Source of the DNA: Albidovulum litorale
Lineage (GTDB): Bacteria; Pseudomonadota; Alphaproteobacteria; Rhodobacterales; Rhodobacteraceae
DNA: 64,000 nt
Assembly: GCF_025751495.1 (NCBI RefSeq)
Contig: NZ_JAOWKZ010000003.1
Location: forward strand, 372,001 to 436,000
Direction: 5' to 3'
The notes beneath the pieces are model-generated. The model saw nothing but the letters and a program-made list of their open reading frames with translations, ran no database searches and was not told where the DNA came from. The translations under genes were made by a program, and so were the position numbers. Position 1 is the stretch's first letter. The number at the start of each line of letters is the position of its first letter. Shown here piece after piece: positions 35,576 through 46,565 of this stretch.

Positions 35576-37228
35576 CTATTGCCGGGCCAACATCACAGCC
35601 GAGGCCGGTGCGATCACCGTTCCTTTGGCCCCAGCGGCAGCCCAGTCCTTCAATGCCTGAACCGTCGTCGGTGCCGTCGTACCCGCGACCAGGATCTCAC
35701 CCTGCCGCGCCGCTTCGAAAGCAACCCGGTCAAGATAGCGGGCAATTGCCGCCTCGTTTTCCCCGCTTGCATCGAGCTCGCGGTAGACCGAGGCGTGTGG
35801 AAGGCCGTCACGGAACGCTGCCTGCTGGGCAGGGTTGAGACCGCGATCATAGGTTACAAGTCCGCGTCCTTCGGCCGACAGCAAAGCGACAAGGTGTTGC
35901 GCCAGACGCCGGTCACTCTGGAACGCGGCATCGGGCTGCCCGATCAGAGTAACCGTTTCAGGAAGTGCCCGAACGAAAGCGTGATAGCTGACCTCCATAT
36001 CCGAGGCTTTCGCACCAGATGGCAGATCAGCCGCAAGGATTGCGATTTCGAGCCCGGCGGCGCGATACGCAGCGGCCCGTTCGCCAGCGTCAGGGCGGGT
36101 CGGGTCAATTGCAACCGTTACCGGAAGACCGATCCCGGCCAATGCTGCAGCATCAAGCCCACCGTTCTGCTCGCCCCGGTCGATCAGCACCACGCCGATG
36201 ATCGGGAGCGACTCCGGATTGTCGAACGGCGCTGCGTAGCGTGCGACCGCAGGCAAATCCTCGGTCGACGGAAGCGTGACAATGTCTGAGGAGGGTTCGT
36301 CAGACAGAGTTTCAGTCGTATCACCGATGCTTGGCAACCGGTTGATCTTTACCCCGGGAACAGCTTGCGAAAAACCGGGCTGCGGAGCGGCTGCATTGGT
36401 GAGCGGCTGCGATTCCACGGTCAGGATAACCGGTTCGTCTGCCGCTGCCGCAGCGGGTTCCGTTGCTGCCTCCGGTGCGGCCTCTACTACGGCATTGTCC
36501 TGCACTTCGTTGACAGGTGCCACATCTGGTTCCGGTTTAGATTCAGGTTCCGACGCAGGCGGCTCCGGTGCAGCAGCGACCACGATCTCTTCTTCAGCAT
36601 TCTCGGGGGCGTCGTTCTCAAGCGCGGGCGCTTGCGGTGCGTCGGGCGCCGTTTCGGGTGCGGCCTCTGCCACCACCGGCACGTCCGCAACGGCGGGCGG
36701 TTCCTGCGCCGCGGTTACGGCAGCCGATTCGTCGGCCATTTCAGGAACGACGGCTGGGGTGGTCTCAGGCAGAGCCGTCTCAGCGGCGGCTTCCGCTGCC
36801 TTCAACACCGGCGTTTCGGGCGCCTCCGGTGCCGGTTCGGTCATGTCTGCGACGACATCGGCCGCCGTCGGCTCCGCCGTGGGGTCGGCCGTAATGGCGA
36901 TATCCTGCACCTCGGGCGCGGTTTCGGGTTCGGCGACCACCGTTTCCTCAACCGGCTCGACCTCCGGTTGCGGCTCGGCCGTCACGGCGGGCTCCGGTTC
37001 GGCCACAGGCTCGGCGGTGGCCGCCTCGGTCGCTTCGGGCTCGACCGCAACCACCGGTTCCGCCTGCACAGCGGCACCGTCCACGGACCCCGCGCCGGTA
37101 TCAACGTCGGCTGCGCCGGCCGCCTCACGCATTGTCCCGACCGGCGGCGCCATCAGCGATGCAATCGCCAACGCCGATCCGCTGATCAGAAACCCGACCA
37201 GCACTCCATTTACCAGACCTCTGCCCAC
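35576..37228 (-). CDS. Divergent polysaccharide deacetylase (YibQ/DUF610 type) with long Ala/Pro/Glu-rich region
   Basis: A 550-residue protein. A short N-terminal anchor helix (VLVGFLISGSALAIASLMAP) is followed by about 270 residues of low-complexity sequence rich in A, E, P and V (repeats like VAEPEPAV, EPQPEVEP). A C-terminal deacetylase-like domain (PIIGVVLIDRGEQNG...LPVTVAIDP, VTYDRGLNP) resembles YibQ. The GTG at 37228 follows GGAGGCAGGC. The repetitive region makes a long antisense open frame. It lies on the opposite strand between trpE and trpG. The catalytic residues of true deacetylases are not evident. Confidence 0.85.
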   Translation of the reverse strand: MGRGLVNGVLVGFLISGSALAIASLMAPPVGTMREAAGAADVDTGAGSVDGAAVQAEPVVAVEPEATEAATAEPVAEPEPAVTAEPQPEVEPVEETVVAEPETAPEVQDIAITADPTAEPTAADVVADMTEPAPEAPETPVLKAAEAAAETALPETTPAVVPEMADESAAVTAAQEPPAVADVPVVAEAAPETAPDAPQAPALENDAPENAEEEIVVAAAPEPPASEPESKPEPDVAPVNEVQDNAVVEAAPEAATEPAAAAADEPVILTVESQPLTNAAAPQPGFSQAVPGVKINRLPSIGDTTETLSDEPSSDIVTLPSTEDLPAVARYAAPFDNPESLPIIGVVLIDRGEQNGGLDAAALAGIGLPVTVAIDPTRPDAGERAAAYRAAGLEIAILAADLPSGAKASDMEVSYHAFVRALPETVTLIGQPDAAFQSDRRLAQHLVALLSAEGRGLVTYDRGLNPAQQAAFRDGLPHASVYRELDASGENEAAIARYLDRVAFEAARQGEILVAGTTAPTTVQALKDWAAAGAKGTVIAPASAVMLARQ

Positions 37229-37365
37229 GCCTGCCTCCGACGTTCTATTCCTGCGGTCGGGGGCGCATCTTGCCTTGACCCCGCCGCGCTGCTCTGACCA
37301 TGTATAGCCCGTCACGCGGGCGCGATCACCCCCTGATTGCGTCTGCAATTCGCGAAGGTCCGCCG

Positions 37366-37959
37366 ATGCTGCTACTGATCGATAATTACGACAGCTTTAC
37401 GTACAACCTCGTTCATTATCTGGGCGAGTTGGGTGCCGATGTTGTCGTTCACCGCAATGACGCGCTGAACGTGCAGGAGGCGATGGCGCTGAAACCCTCG
37501 GCCATCGTACTGTCGCCCGGCCCCTGCACGCCGGACCAGGCGGGCATCTGCCTTGCGCTGACAGAAGCAGCGGCCGAGACCAAAACCCCGCTTCTGGGGG
37601 TCTGTCTGGGTCACCAAACCATCGGGCAGGCCTTCGGCGGAAAGGTCATCCGCTGCCATGAAATCGTACATGGAAAAATGGGGCTGATGCACCATGCGGG
37701 TAAGGGCGTCTTCGCGGGCCTGCCCTCGCCTTTTGAGGCAACACGCTATCATTCGCTGGTCGTCGAGCGGGAAAGCCTGCCAGATTGCCTTGAGGTCACG
37801 GCATGGCTGGAGGATGGCACGATCATGGGACTCAGGCACAAGACCCTGCCCATCGAGGGCGTGCAGTTCCACCCCGAATCGATTGCCTCCGAACACGGGC
37901 ATCAGATGCTGAAGACCTTCCTTGAGGGCGCGGGCGTGCCGCTGACGGTTCCGGCATGA
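37366..37959 (+). CDS. trpG: Anthranilate synthase glutamine amidotransferase subunit
   Basis: A 197-residue class I amidotransferase that supplies ammonia to TrpE. Its catalytic Cys lies in [17 protein letters not shown] near residue 84, with the His-Glu pair in GVQFHPESI near residue 170. It starts [20 protein letters not shown]. The ATG at 37366 heads the run trpG-trpD-ung-trpC; its stop overlaps the trpD start (ATGA). A possible -35 (TTGACC) lies at 37275. Confidence 0.95.
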   Translation: MLLLIDNYDSFTYNLVHYLGELGADVVVHRNDALNVQEAMALKPSAIVLSPGPCTPDQAGICLALTEAAAETKTPLLGVCLGHQTIGQAFGGKVIRCHEIVHGKMGLMHHAGKGVFAGLPSPFEATRYHSLVVERESLPDCLEVTAWLEDGTIMGLRHKTLPIEGVQFHPESIASEHGHQMLKTFLEGAGVPLTVPA

Positions 37960-38972
37960 GCATGGATATACGTCCGCTGATCGGCCTTGCCGCCGACCGC
38001 CCTCTGGCCCGCGACGAGGCTGAGGCGGCGTTCGAGGCCCTGTTCGAAGGTGCGGCGACGCCCTCGCAGATGGGCGGCCTTCTGATGGCTCTCCGCACCC
38101 GCGGCGAGACCGTCGAGGAGATTGCAGCAGCGGCGCGGGTGATGCGTGCGAAATGCCACAAGGTCCGTGCACCCGAAGGGGCGATGGACATCGTCGGCAC
38201 CGGCGGCGACGGCAAAGGCACTCTGAACATCTCGACGGCGACGGCCTTTGTCGTGGCGGGCGCAGGTGTCGTCGTGGCCAAGCATGGCAACCGCAACCTT
38301 TCTTCAAAATCCGGCGCAGCGGATGCGTTGACCCAGATGGGCGTCAACGTGATGCTCGAGGCGGAAGCGGTTGAAAAGGTTTTAGAAAGCTGTGGTATTG
38401 CGTTCATGATGGCGCCGATGCACCACCCTGCGATCCGCCATGTCATGCCGACACGGGCGGAACTGGGAACGCGCACCGTCTTCAACCTGCTTGGGCCGCT
38501 GACCAACCCTGCAGGCGTCAAGCGGCAACTGACCGGCGCGTTTTCGCGGGAGTGGATCCGTCCGATGGCCGAGACATTGCAGGCCCTCGGCTCGGACCGG
38601 GCCTGGCTGGTTCATGGATCAGACGGGACCGACGAGCTGTCGATCGCAGGCGTCAGCTGGGTTGCCGCTTTGGAAAACGGCGCGGTGAGGGAGTTTGAGC
38701 TGCATCCCGAAGAGGCAGGCCTGCCGGTGCATCCGTTCGAGGCGATCATGGGCGGCAGCCCGGAAGAGAATGCAAACGCCTTCCGCGCGCTTCTCGCAGG
38801 CGAAACGGGCGCTTACCGCGACGCCGTGCTTCTGAACGCCGCCGCGGCTTTGGTTGTGGCAGGCAAGGCAGGGGCGCTGACCGAGGGCGTTGCCATGGCC
38901 GCCGAAAGCATCCACAGCGGTGCCGCGAAAGCGAAGGTAGAGGCGCTGGCCTCGGCCTCTCAGGCGGCATGA
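37956..38972 (+). CDS. trpD: Anthranilate phosphoribosyltransferase
   Basis: A 338-residue enzyme that transfers phosphoribose to anthranilate. The motifs [20 protein letters not shown] (PRPP binding, residues ~78-95), [17 protein letters not shown] and [11 protein letters not shown] are intact. It overlaps trpG at its start and ung at its end by ATGA junctions, so the three are translationally coupled. Confidence 0.95.
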   Translation: MSMDIRPLIGLAADRPLARDEAEAAFEALFEGAATPSQMGGLLMALRTRGETVEEIAAAARVMRAKCHKVRAPEGAMDIVGTGGDGKGTLNISTATAFVVAGAGVVVAKHGNRNLSSKSGAADALTQMGVNVMLEAEAVEKVLESCGIAFMMAPMHHPAIRHVMPTRAELGTRTVFNLLGPLTNPAGVKRQLTGAFSREWIRPMAETLQALGSDRAWLVHGSDGTDELSIAGVSWVAALENGAVREFELHPEEAGLPVHPFEAIMGGSPEENANAFRALLAGETGAYRDAVLLNAAAALVVAGKAGALTEGVAMAAESIHSGAAKAKVEALASASQAA

Positions 38973-39607
38973 TCCCGGAAAGCTGGGCACATCTGCCCTT
39001 TTTCACTAGGGACTGGCCCCGGATCGCGGCCGCGCTGGCGGCTGAGACCCGGATGATCCTGCCTTCCGCGTCGAAGCGTTTTGCGGCATTGGACCTGACA
39101 CCCCCCGACAAAGTGCGGGTGGTGATACTCGGGCAGGACCCCTATCCGACGCCGGGCCATGCCCATGGTCTGGCCTTCTCGGTGGAACCGGACCTGCGCC
39201 CCCTGCCCCGGTCCTTGAACAACATCTACAAGGAGTTACAGGACGATCTTGATATAACGCGCCCGAATGGCGACCTGCGCGGGTGGGCGCGGCAGGGTGT
39301 GCTGCTGCTCAATACCGCCTTGTCCGTCCCGGCTGGTGATGCGGGTGGACATGCGAAACTCGGCTGGCAACGGTTGACCGAAGACATTCTGGACGCCGTC
39401 TCCGCCACGCCTTGTGCGTTCATTCTCTGGGGCGGCCATGCGCAAAAGCTCCGCCCGCATATCCGACCCGGCGATCATCTGGTGATCGAGACCGCTCATC
39501 CCTCGCCCCTCTCGGCGCGACGAGGATTCTTCGGCTCACGACCGTTCAGCCGGGTCAATGGCTGGCTGGAGGCGCGGGGCGAGGCACAGGTCGATTGGGG
39601 CGGATAA
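38969..39607 (+). CDS. ung: Uracil-DNA glycosylase
   Basis: A 212-residue family 1-type UDG that removes uracil from DNA. It carries the water-activating [18 protein letters not shown] motif (catalytic Asp in the QDPYP loop) and the [18 protein letters not shown] leucine-loop motif. The N-terminus is short. It is embedded in the trp operon, with its ATG overlapping the trpD stop. Repair and tryptophan genes sharing a transcript is unusual outside this lineage. Confidence 0.93.
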   Translation: MIPESWAHLPFFTRDWPRIAAALAAETRMILPSASKRFAALDLTPPDKVRVVILGQDPYPTPGHAHGLAFSVEPDLRPLPRSLNNIYKELQDDLDITRPNGDLRGWARQGVLLLNTALSVPAGDAGGHAKLGWQRLTEDILDAVSATPCAFILWGGHAQKLRPHIRPGDHLVIETAHPSPLSARRGFFGSRPFSRVNGWLEARGEAQVDWGG

Positions 39608-39610
39608 GTC

Positions 39611-39645
39611 GAAGGCGGGTGTATTTTCACAATGCGGAAGCAGGG
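39611..39645 (+). repeat. Copy 4 of the GGAGTATTTT repeat
   Basis: GAAGGCGGGTGTATTTTCAC and a GGAAGCAGG tail right after the ung stop, before trpC. Confidence 0.45.
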
Positions 39646-39681
39646 GCTTTTCCGGGCATTGCACGGCGGGTAAGAGGAAGC

Positions 39682-40479
39682 ATGGATATTCTCGAGAAGA
39701 TCAAGGCCTACAAGCTGGAGGAAGTGGCGGCGGCGAAGGCACGGCTTCCTCTTGCAGAGGTCGAGGCCGCTGCACGGGCCGCCGATGCCCCGCGCGGCTT
39801 CGCGGCCGCACTGCGGCGGGCGTCGGCCTCGGGTTATGGGCTGATTGCCGAAATCAAGAAGGCGAGCCCGTCGAAGGGCCTGATCCGCGCCGATTTCGAC
39901 CCGCCCGCTTTGGCCCGTGCCTATGAGGCTGGCGGGGCAACATGCCTTTCGGTTTTAACCGACGCACCGTCCTTTCAGGGCGCGCCGGAGTTTCTGACCG
40001 CGGCCCGCGCTGCCGTCTCGCTGCCAGCGTTGCGCAAGGATTTCATGTACGACACCTATCAGGTCACCCAGGCACGCGCCTGGGGGGCGGATTGCATCCT
40101 GATCATCATGGCCTCGGTCTCCGACGCGCAGGCGGCAGAACTGGAGGATGCAGCCATCGGCTGGGGCATGGATGTGCTGTTGGAGGTGCATGATCGGCCA
40201 GAACTGGACCGGGCGTTGCAGTTGAAGTCACCACTCGTCGGGATTAACAACCGCAATCTCAAGACCTTCGATGTCACTCTTGACACCACGCGGGCGCTTG
40301 CGCCGCTGATCCCGTCCGACCGGATGGTGGTCTGCGAAAGCGGTTTGTTCACCCCCGCGGATCTGGCTGAAATGGCGGCGGTCGGGGCGCGAACATTCCT
40401 GATCGGGGAAAGCCTAATGCGGCAGGCGGATGTCACGACCGCGACTCGGGCGATCCTTGCCGATCCGGTGGGGGGCTGA
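39682..40479 (+). CDS. trpC: Indole-3-glycerol-phosphate synthase
   Basis: A 265-residue TIM-barrel enzyme that closes the indole ring in tryptophan synthesis. It begins [20 protein letters not shown] and has the catalytic lysines in [11 protein letters not shown] and LRKDFMYD, plus [24 protein letters not shown] and [12 protein letters not shown]. It is not fused to TrpF. The ATG follows AAGAGGAAG. moaC starts 2 bp after its stop. Confidence 0.96.
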   Translation: MDILEKIKAYKLEEVAAAKARLPLAEVEAAARAADAPRGFAAALRRASASGYGLIAEIKKASPSKGLIRADFDPPALARAYEAGGATCLSVLTDAPSFQGAPEFLTAARAAVSLPALRKDFMYDTYQVTQARAWGADCILIIMASVSDAQAAELEDAAIGWGMDVLLEVHDRPELDRALQLKSPLVGINNRNLKTFDVTLDTTRALAPLIPSDRMVVCESGLFTPADLAEMAAVGARTFLIGESLMRQADVTTATRAILADPVGG

Positions 40480-40481
40480 CC

Positions 40482-40955
40482 ATGGCTTTGACGCATTTCG
40501 ACGAGGACGGTCAGGCCCATATGGTCGATGTCTCGGACAAGGCGGTAACCGACCGGGTGGCCGTCGCGGAGGCCTTCGTAAGAATGAAGCCCGAAACGCT
40601 TGCTCTGGTTATTGCCGGGACCGCAAAGAAGGGCGACGTTTTGGGTGTTGCACGACTTGCGGGGATCATGGGGGCGAAGAAATGTGCCGACCTGATTCCC
40701 CTTTGTCATCCCCTGCCGATCACCAAGGTCGCGCTCGACCTCGCGCCGGATGCGGAGCTTCCGGGCGTGCGGATCACCGCAACGGTCAAGACCACCGGCC
40801 GGACCGGGGTGGAAATGGAGGCGCTGACGGCGGCCTCGGTCGCCGCCCTCACGGTCTATGACATGCTTAAGGCGGCAGAGAAGTCGATGGAAATCGGCGG
40901 CCTGCGCGTTGTTCTCAAAGATGGTGGAAAATCAGGTCGTTACGAGGCGACCTGA
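40482..40955 (+). CDS. moaC: Cyclic pyranopterin monophosphate synthase
   Basis: A 157-residue enzyme for the second half of the first step in molybdenum cofactor synthesis. The motif [20 protein letters not shown] (residues ~63-82) holds the catalytic Lys, and the [20 protein letters not shown] segment is intact. It starts 2 bp after trpC and is followed 15 bp later by moeA. Confidence 0.95.
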   Translation: MALTHFDEDGQAHMVDVSDKAVTDRVAVAEAFVRMKPETLALVIAGTAKKGDVLGVARLAGIMGAKKCADLIPLCHPLPITKVALDLAPDAELPGVRITATVKTTGRTGVEMEALTAASVAALTVYDMLKAAEKSMEIGGLRVVLKDGGKSGRYEAT

Positions 40956-40970
40956 AGGCAGGAGTGCGGA

Positions 40971-42155
40971 ATGATTTCGGTCGATGAGGCCCTGTCGCGG
41001 CTTTTTTCCCTCTGCACACCGCTGCCCTCGGAAATCATCCCACTGCGTAATGCCGCCGGGCGGGTGCTGGCTGCACCTGTGGTCGCAGGGCTTGACCAGC
41101 CACCCTTCGCGGCCTCGGCGATGGATGGCTATGCGATCCGCGAGACCGATCACCGCGCGGAGACCCGGCTGCGCGTGATCGGCGAAGCCGCTGCGGGGTC
41201 GGGATATCCTGGCGAGGTTCGTGCCGGGGAAGCGGTGCGTATCTTCACCGGTGCGCCTGTGCCCAAGGGGGCTGATTGGGTCGTGTTGCAAGAGGATGTC
41301 ACCCGCAAGGACAGTTTCATCACGCTGGGCGACCGGCTGGAACACGGCTCAAACATCCGCGGGGCCGGACAGGATTTCAAATCCGGTGACCGGATCGAAG
41401 CACCACGCCGCCTGGCCCCCGCCGATCTGGCGCTTATCGCGGCAATGAACGTGCCCGAAGTCACGGTCACCCGCCGCCCGGTCGTGGCTCTGATCGCCAC
41501 CGGCAACGAGTTGGTGATGCCCGGCGAGGAGCCGGGGCCGGACCAGATCATCGCCTCGAACAGTTTCGCACTGGCCGCGATGGCCGAGTCTGCGGGGGCA
41601 GAGGTCCGTATGCTACCCATCGCTCGCGATACCGAGGCCAGTCTGGGCTTCACGCTCGATCTTGCCCGCGACGCGGATCTGATCGTGACCATCGGCGGCG
41701 CATCGGTGGGCGATCATGACCTTGTGGGAAAGGTGACCGAGGGCATGGGGATGGAGCGGTCGTTCTACAAGATCGCGATGCGGCCGGGAAAACCGCTGAT
41801 GGCCGGACGGCTTGGCACGTCCGTCCTTCTTGGTCTTCCGGGAAATCCTGTATCCTCAGTAGTATGTGGTCATATCTTCATGTTGCCCATGCTGCGCGCG
41901 ATGCAGGGGCTTGGCGCTGAACCCGCCGTGACGAGGTCCGGCAATCTCGCTGCGCCGGTCGAGGCAAACGGCCCCCGCGCCCACTATATGCGCGCCAAGA
42001 CAGAGCATCGCGATGGCGCCGTACTACTGCACCCATTCGATCGGCAGGACAGTGCGCTCCTGACCGTTCTGGCCGAGGCCAATGCGCTTTTGATCCGCCC
42101 TGTGGGCGACGCCGCCCGCGCGACCGGAGCAGCAGTTGAATACATCCCGCTCTGA
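40971..42155 (+). CDS. moeA: Molybdopterin molybdenumtransferase
   Basis: A 394-residue enzyme that inserts molybdate into adenylated molybdopterin. It has the N-terminal QPPFAASAMDGYAIRETDH motif, RIFTGAPVPKGADWVVLQED, the MoCF-binding LIATGNELVMPGEEPGPDQI and TIGGASVGDHDLV, and a C-terminal domain IV. Its pairing with moaC supports the role. It ends 90 bp before the lexA start, and the lexA promoter lies between them. Confidence 0.95.
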   Translation: MISVDEALSRLFSLCTPLPSEIIPLRNAAGRVLAAPVVAGLDQPPFAASAMDGYAIRETDHRAETRLRVIGEAAAGSGYPGEVRAGEAVRIFTGAPVPKGADWVVLQEDVTRKDSFITLGDRLEHGSNIRGAGQDFKSGDRIEAPRRLAPADLALIAAMNVPEVTVTRRPVVALIATGNELVMPGEEPGPDQIIASNSFALAAMAESAGAEVRMLPIARDTEASLGFTLDLARDADLIVTIGGASVGDHDLVGKVTEGMGMERSFYKIAMRPGKPLMAGRLGTSVLLGLPGNPVSSVVCGHIFMLPMLRAMQGLGAEPAVTRSGNLAAPVEANGPRAHYMRAKTEHRDGAVLLHPFDRQDSALLTVLAEANALLIRPVGDAARATGAAVEYIPL

Positions 42156-42173
42156 CCAAACGATCTGAATTAA

Positions 42174-42213
42174 TTGACACAAAAAGGGAACACGCGTAGA
42201 ACACGAACAGAAC
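42174..42213 (+). promoter_or_regulatory. lexA promoter with two overlapping SOS boxes
   Basis: TTGACA at 42174-42179 is a perfect -35 box, and TAGAAC at 42197-42202 lies 17 bp on. Two alphaproteobacterial SOS boxes share one half-site: GAAC-N7-GAAC at 42188-42202 and again at 42199-42213. An extra GAAC half is at 42205. LexA bound here would cover the -10 box, giving autoregulation. Confidence 0.8.
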
Positions 42214-42245
42214 AGCTTCGGAAAAAGCAAAGGAAAACAGGCATC

Positions 42246-42929
42246 ATGCTGACCCGCAAGCAACTGGAACTCCTGGATTTCATCCAGAAACGCGTCGCGC
42301 GTGACGGGGTTCCCCCCTCATTTGACGAAATGAAGGATGCGCTCGACCTGCGCTCCAAGTCCGGCATTCATCGGCTGATCACGGCGCTCGAGGAACGCGG
42401 CTTTATCCGCCGACTTGCCCACCGGGCCCGCGCGATCGAGATCGTGAAACTGCCCGAGGCGATGGAGAAACCGGGCTTCAAGCCCAAGGTGGTCGAGGGC
42501 GACCGCAAGGCGCCGCCGAAAGGTGCGATGCCGGTTTCCGCTGAGGTGATGGAACTTCCCCTCATGGGTCGCATCGCCGCCGGTGTGCCGATCGAGGCGA
42601 TTTCCGAGGTTTCGCATCATGTCGCCGTACCGGGCTCGATGCTTTCAGGGCGCGGCCAGCACTATGCGCTGGAGGTCAAGGGCGATTCGATGATCGAGGC
42701 AGGGATCAATGACGGCGACGTCGTGGTGATCCGTGAACAGTCGACGGCCGACAATGGCGACATCGTCGTGGCCCTTGTCGAGGGGCATGAGGCGACGCTG
42801 AAACGCTTCCGCCGCCGGGGTCACATGATCGCGCTGGAGGCAGCGAACCCCGCCTATGAGACCCGTGTTCTGCCCGAGGATCACGTCAAGGTGCAAGGCA
42901 AGCTCGTGGGCCTTATCCGCAGCTACTGA
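42246..42929 (+). CDS. lexA: LexA repressor of the SOS response
   Basis: A 227-residue self-cleaving repressor. The winged-helix DNA-binding domain is [15 protein letters not shown]...[20 protein letters not shown]. The scissile Ala-Gly is in GRIAAGVP near residue 110. The peptidase dyad is Ser in [11 protein letters not shown] and Lys in HEATLKRF. The linker is longer than in E. coli, as is usual in alphaproteobacteria. The promoter carries two overlapping SOS boxes. The 3' end overlaps the convergent comEC gene by 7 bp. Confidence 0.96.
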   Translation: MLTRKQLELLDFIQKRVARDGVPPSFDEMKDALDLRSKSGIHRLITALEERGFIRRLAHRARAIEIVKLPEAMEKPGFKPKVVEGDRKAPPKGAMPVSAEVMELPLMGRIAAGVPIEAISEVSHHVAVPGSMLSGRGQHYALEVKGDSMIEAGINDGDVVVIREQSTADNGDIVVALVEGHEATLKRFRRRGHMIALEAANPAYETRVLPEDHVKVQGKLVGLIRSY

Positions 42930-44995
42930 CGCGCGGCAAGCCTGTCGCGCCAGATGCGCCGGTTCCAGAGGCGGTCGCCCGCTGCGTCACGTGCTGTGAG
43001 GATGCGCAGCCCATCGGAACCGACATAAACGGCCAGCGCTCCGGTTTCGCGCAGTTTGGACTTGTCATACATCAAACAGGGGCCTGCCGGGCCGCTCCAC
43101 TCCTCTGAGAGTATCACCAGCGCCCCGCCATTGCAGGCATCGCCTGCCCGTCCTGCTGACCCTTTTCCTGAGAAATGCGCGATGGTGGTCCCCGAGAGAT
43201 CGGCGGTCAACGCGCCTTTCGGACCCTGAAACCCCATCCGTACAAAGGCGGCGTCCTGTTCGGCCAGGTCGCCGTCAGCCTCCAGCCAACTTTTTGCGAC
43301 AAAGCCCGCGCCTTTGGGTTTCGTCAGCGCCCTGCCCTCTGCCCCGAGCAGACCGGCAATCGCCCCATCGGAGGAGACGAGAAGCGCGGGGCGCTCGACC
43401 ATCGACCACAGGACAAGGGCCGCGACCATTCCCCCCGCGCCGACACCCCTCAGCCATATCGCACGGGCTATAAGCGCTAGAAGTCCGCCAAGCGCGATCA
43501 GCGGCAACGCGACCATCGGCGGTGCAGTTACTGCCACGACCGCGCCCTCGAGCCCCGAGACCGAATGCGCGATGGCTAGGATCATCGCGGTCCCCTTGCC
43601 CATGACCCAAAGAGCGGGTGCCTCCAGCCCCAAAGGCGCAAGCAAGGCGGCAACCACCGCCGCAGGCATCACCACGGTCCCCATCAGCGGCACAGCGAGC
43701 AGGTTGGCCAGAAGCCCGTACTCGGCAATCCGATTGAAATGCGCGGCCGCAATGGGGGCTGTAGCGAACCCTGCCGCCATTGAAGATATCAACAACATTG
43801 CCACCGGACGCAACAATGCGGGGATATGATGCTGCATCTTCGCCCAGGGCTGAAAGACGACGATCAGCGCCACGGTCGCCCCGAAGGACATCTGAAACCC
43901 CGGCTCGACAAGGCTTTCCGGTTCGATCCACAGCACGATGATAGCGGCAATCGCGACTGACCGCAGCGAGATCGCCCGCCGGTCGACCAGCACCGCGACC
44001 AGCATCACCGCCACCATGATGAAGGCGCGCCGTGTTGCGACGCTCGGCCCGGCCAGAATCAGATAGAAGGCGGCGACGAAAATTGCGACAATGGCGGCGA
44101 GTTTCTTGGTGTTGATCCGCAATGCGACCGGCGGCACCAGTGCTAGCCCGTAGCGGCATGAGGCAAAGACGAAGCCGGTCAGAAGTCCCATATGCAGGCC
44201 GGAAATCGCGATGAGATGCGACAGGTTCGACCCGCGCAGGGCATCCGTCGTCGTCCGCTCCACCCCTGACCTGTCGCCGGTCATAAGGGCGGCCGCAAAG
44301 GCGCCCGGCTGCCCCCCGATCCGCGCCTGCATCGCCCCTGAAATCGCCATGCGCAGCCGGAAAGCCAGAAGCGCCAGCCGCCCCTCGGGCGGTTCCAGCG
44401 CCAAGACCGGCGAGCGCGTATAGCCGACGGCGCCAAGCCCGGAAAACCACGCGAGGCGCTGAAAATCGAATCCCCCGGGCTCGACCGGCCCCTCGGGAGG
44501 CGAGAGATGGGCCGAGAGGATCACGGTCAGCCCTGGCACCGGCCGGATGAAACTCTGATCGCCGTGAAGCGCCACACGGACCCGCGCCGGTGTGCGGTCA
44601 GGCGGAATATCCTCCAGTACGACACGATCAAGCGTCAACCGCGTCTGGTCGGAGAAGGAGCGGTCGATATCGACGATGCGTCCCTCAACGGGACCGTAAT
44701 AGCGGAAGTGAAGCACCGGGGCGGCCACAGAATGGGCGCGGTACGCAGCCAGCACCAACCCCGCCAGGACGAGGGCGAGCCCGGTCGCAGGTATCCGCAG
44801 ACGCTCCGGCCCGCGCCATCCGAGGGTGGCGAAGATCATTGTGACGACAGCAACCGGCATGAGTACAAATGGTCCAGGCTCCACCTTCAGCGCGAAGTAA
44901 CCGCCGATGCCCAGCGACAGGAATACCGGCGCCCAAACCATCAGCCGCCCGCGCACCGCGCCGAGCGCGTCCAGCATCCAGATCACCGCCCGCAC
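42923..44995 (-). CDS. comEC: ComEC/Rec2-type competence DNA channel protein
   Basis: A 690-residue membrane protein. An N-terminal DUF4131-type domain precedes the Competence domain ([20 protein letters not shown], then [13 protein letters not shown]). The C-terminal ~140 residues after the helices lack any HxHxDH motif, so the metallo-beta-lactamase nuclease found in Gram-positive ComEC is absent or degenerate. It moves single-stranded DNA across the inner membrane and is needed for DNA uptake, including GTA-delivered DNA in related species. The GTG start at 44995 has AAGG close by; an ATG at 44977 is an alternative. Confidence 0.9.
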   Translation of the reverse strand: MRAVIWMLDALGAVRGRLMVWAPVFLSLGIGGYFALKVEPGPFVLMPVAVVTMIFATLGWRGPERLRIPATGLALVLAGLVLAAYRAHSVAAPVLHFRYYGPVEGRIVDIDRSFSDQTRLTLDRVVLEDIPPDRTPARVRVALHGDQSFIRPVPGLTVILSAHLSPPEGPVEPGGFDFQRLAWFSGLGAVGYTRSPVLALEPPEGRLALLAFRLRMAISGAMQARIGGQPGAFAAALMTGDRSGVERTTTDALRGSNLSHLIAISGLHMGLLTGFVFASCRYGLALVPPVALRINTKKLAAIVAIFVAAFYLILAGPSVATRRAFIMVAVMLVAVLVDRRAISLRSVAIAAIIVLWIEPESLVEPGFQMSFGATVALIVVFQPWAKMQHHIPALLRPVAMLLISSMAAGFATAPIAAAHFNRIAEYGLLANLLAVPLMGTVVMPAAVVAALLAPLGLEAPALWVMGKGTAMILAIAHSVSGLEGAVVAVTAPPMVALPLIALGGLLALIARAIWLRGVGAGGMVAALVLWSMVERPALLVSSDGAIAGLLGAEGRALTKPKGAGFVAKSWLEADGDLAEQDAAFVRMGFQGPKGALTADLSGTTIAHFSGKGSAGRAGDACNGGALVILSEEWSGPAGPCLMYDKSKLRETGALAVYVGSDGLRILTARDAAGDRLWNRRIWRDRLAARQ

Positions 44996-45072
44996 CTTGT
45001 TTCCCCGTCCGGCTTTGCCTATTGAGTGCCGTCAGCCTGAGCTTTCATGGTTTCCGAAAGGTTAACGCGCCC

Positions 45073-46485
45073 ATGCCCGAGAACGCCAAGACCGCGATCG
45101 TCACCCGCTTCGCCCCCTCGCCCACCGGGTATCTGCATATCGGCGGCGCACGTACGGCGCTTTTCAACTGGCTTTACGCACGGGGTCGTGGCGGCAAGTT
45201 CCTGCTCAGGATCGAGGATACCGACCGCGAACGATCCACCCCCGAAGCAACAGCTGCGATCCTGAAGGGCCTCACATGGCTCGGCCTCGACTGGGACGGC
45301 GATGTCGTCAGCCAGTTCGAGGGCCGCGAGCGTCACGCTGAAGTGGCGCGCGAGATGATGGCGCGGGGGCATGCCTATAAGTGCTTCTCGACGCAGGACG
45401 AGATCGAGGCTTTCCGCGAGGCCGCACGGGCCGAGGGGCGCTCGACCCTGTTTCAAAGCCCGTGGCGCGATGCCGATCCGGCCACCCACCCGGACGCGCC
45501 CTTTGTCATGCGCCTGAAAGCGCCCCGCACCGGAGAGACGGTGATCGAGGACGCCGTGCAGGGCAATGTCACCATCCGCAACGACCAGCTCGATGATATG
45601 GTTTGTTTACGGTCCGATGGTACGCCCACCTACATGCTGGCGGTTGTCGTAGATGACCACGACATGGGCGTCACGCATGTGATCCGGGGGGATGACCACC
45701 TGAACAATGCTGCGCGTCAGATTCAGGTCTACCGGGCCATGGGCTGGGACGTGCCGGTCTTTGCCCATATCCCGCTCATCCACGGACCCGATGGCAAGAA
45801 GCTCAGCAAACGCCACGGGGCGGTCGGGCTGGAAGAGTATCAAGCCATGGGCTACCCGGCCTCGGGCATGCGCAACTACCTGGCCCGGCTCGGCTGGGCG
45901 CATGGTGATGCCGAATACTTCACCGATGCCGAAGCCCGCGAATGGTTCGACCTTTCGGGAATCGGGCGCGCGCCCGCGCGGCTCGATTTCAAGAAACTGG
46001 AAAACATCTGCGGGCAGCACATTGCCGCCACGCCGGACGCGGCGCTTTTGCCTGAAATTGAGGCATATCTTGACGCTGCAGGCGCGAAACCTCTTTCGCA
46101 ATCGCAGAAAGAAGGGCTATCACGCGCTCTTTATTGCGTGAAAGACCGGGCAAAGACTTTTCCGGAACTCATTGAAAAAGCGCATTTTGTTCTGTCATCA
46201 AGACCCTTTGAGCCGGATGAGAAAGCCGCAAAATCACTCGATCCGGTATCCCGTGGTATACTGAAAGAATTGACGCCGCACCTGCAAAATGCTAGCTGGG
46301 AGCGGGACATGCTGGAAACCACCGTGGGCACGATCGCCGAGGCTCACGGGATCGGGCTCGGCAAGATCGCTGGCCCCCTTCGGGCCGCGCTTGCCGGACG
46401 CACGGTCAGCCCCAGCGTCTTCGATATGATGCTCGTCATCGGGCGGGAGGAGACCATCGCCCGGTTGAAGGATGTGACAGCCTGA
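45073..46485 (+). CDS. gltX: Glutamyl-tRNA synthetase
   Basis: A 470-residue class I synthetase. It has the HIGH-type motif in [20 protein letters not shown] and the KMSKS-type motif in [19 protein letters not shown]. The anticodon-binding domain is C-terminal. The ATG at 45073 begins [14 protein letters not shown]. It diverges from comEC across 77 bp and precedes gltA. Many alphaproteobacteria carry two GltX proteins; this one alone cannot show which tRNA specificity it has. Confidence 0.95.
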   Translation: MPENAKTAIVTRFAPSPTGYLHIGGARTALFNWLYARGRGGKFLLRIEDTDRERSTPEATAAILKGLTWLGLDWDGDVVSQFEGRERHAEVAREMMARGHAYKCFSTQDEIEAFREAARAEGRSTLFQSPWRDADPATHPDAPFVMRLKAPRTGETVIEDAVQGNVTIRNDQLDDMVCLRSDGTPTYMLAVVVDDHDMGVTHVIRGDDHLNNAARQIQVYRAMGWDVPVFAHIPLIHGPDGKKLSKRHGAVGLEEYQAMGYPASGMRNYLARLGWAHGDAEYFTDAEAREWFDLSGIGRAPARLDFKKLENICGQHIAATPDAALLPEIEAYLDAAGAKPLSQSQKEGLSRALYCVKDRAKTFPELIEKAHFVLSSRPFEPDEKAAKSLDPVSRGILKELTPHLQNASWERDMLETTVGTIAEAHGIGLGKIAGPLRAALAGRTVSPSVFDMMLVIGREETIARLKDVTA

Positions 46486-46565
46486 CGGCGCATTCGGCGC
46501 CCGGACTGTGAGGAATATCCAGATGCAGGCACCACCCGCCGGCATCTGAAGCAAAGGGAGCCGAG

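Noticed and set aside
36276-37307. A 343-codon plus-strand frame rich in Ser, Ala, Gly and Thr
   Set aside because: It is the antisense image of the repetitive A/E/P/V region of the YibQ-like protein.
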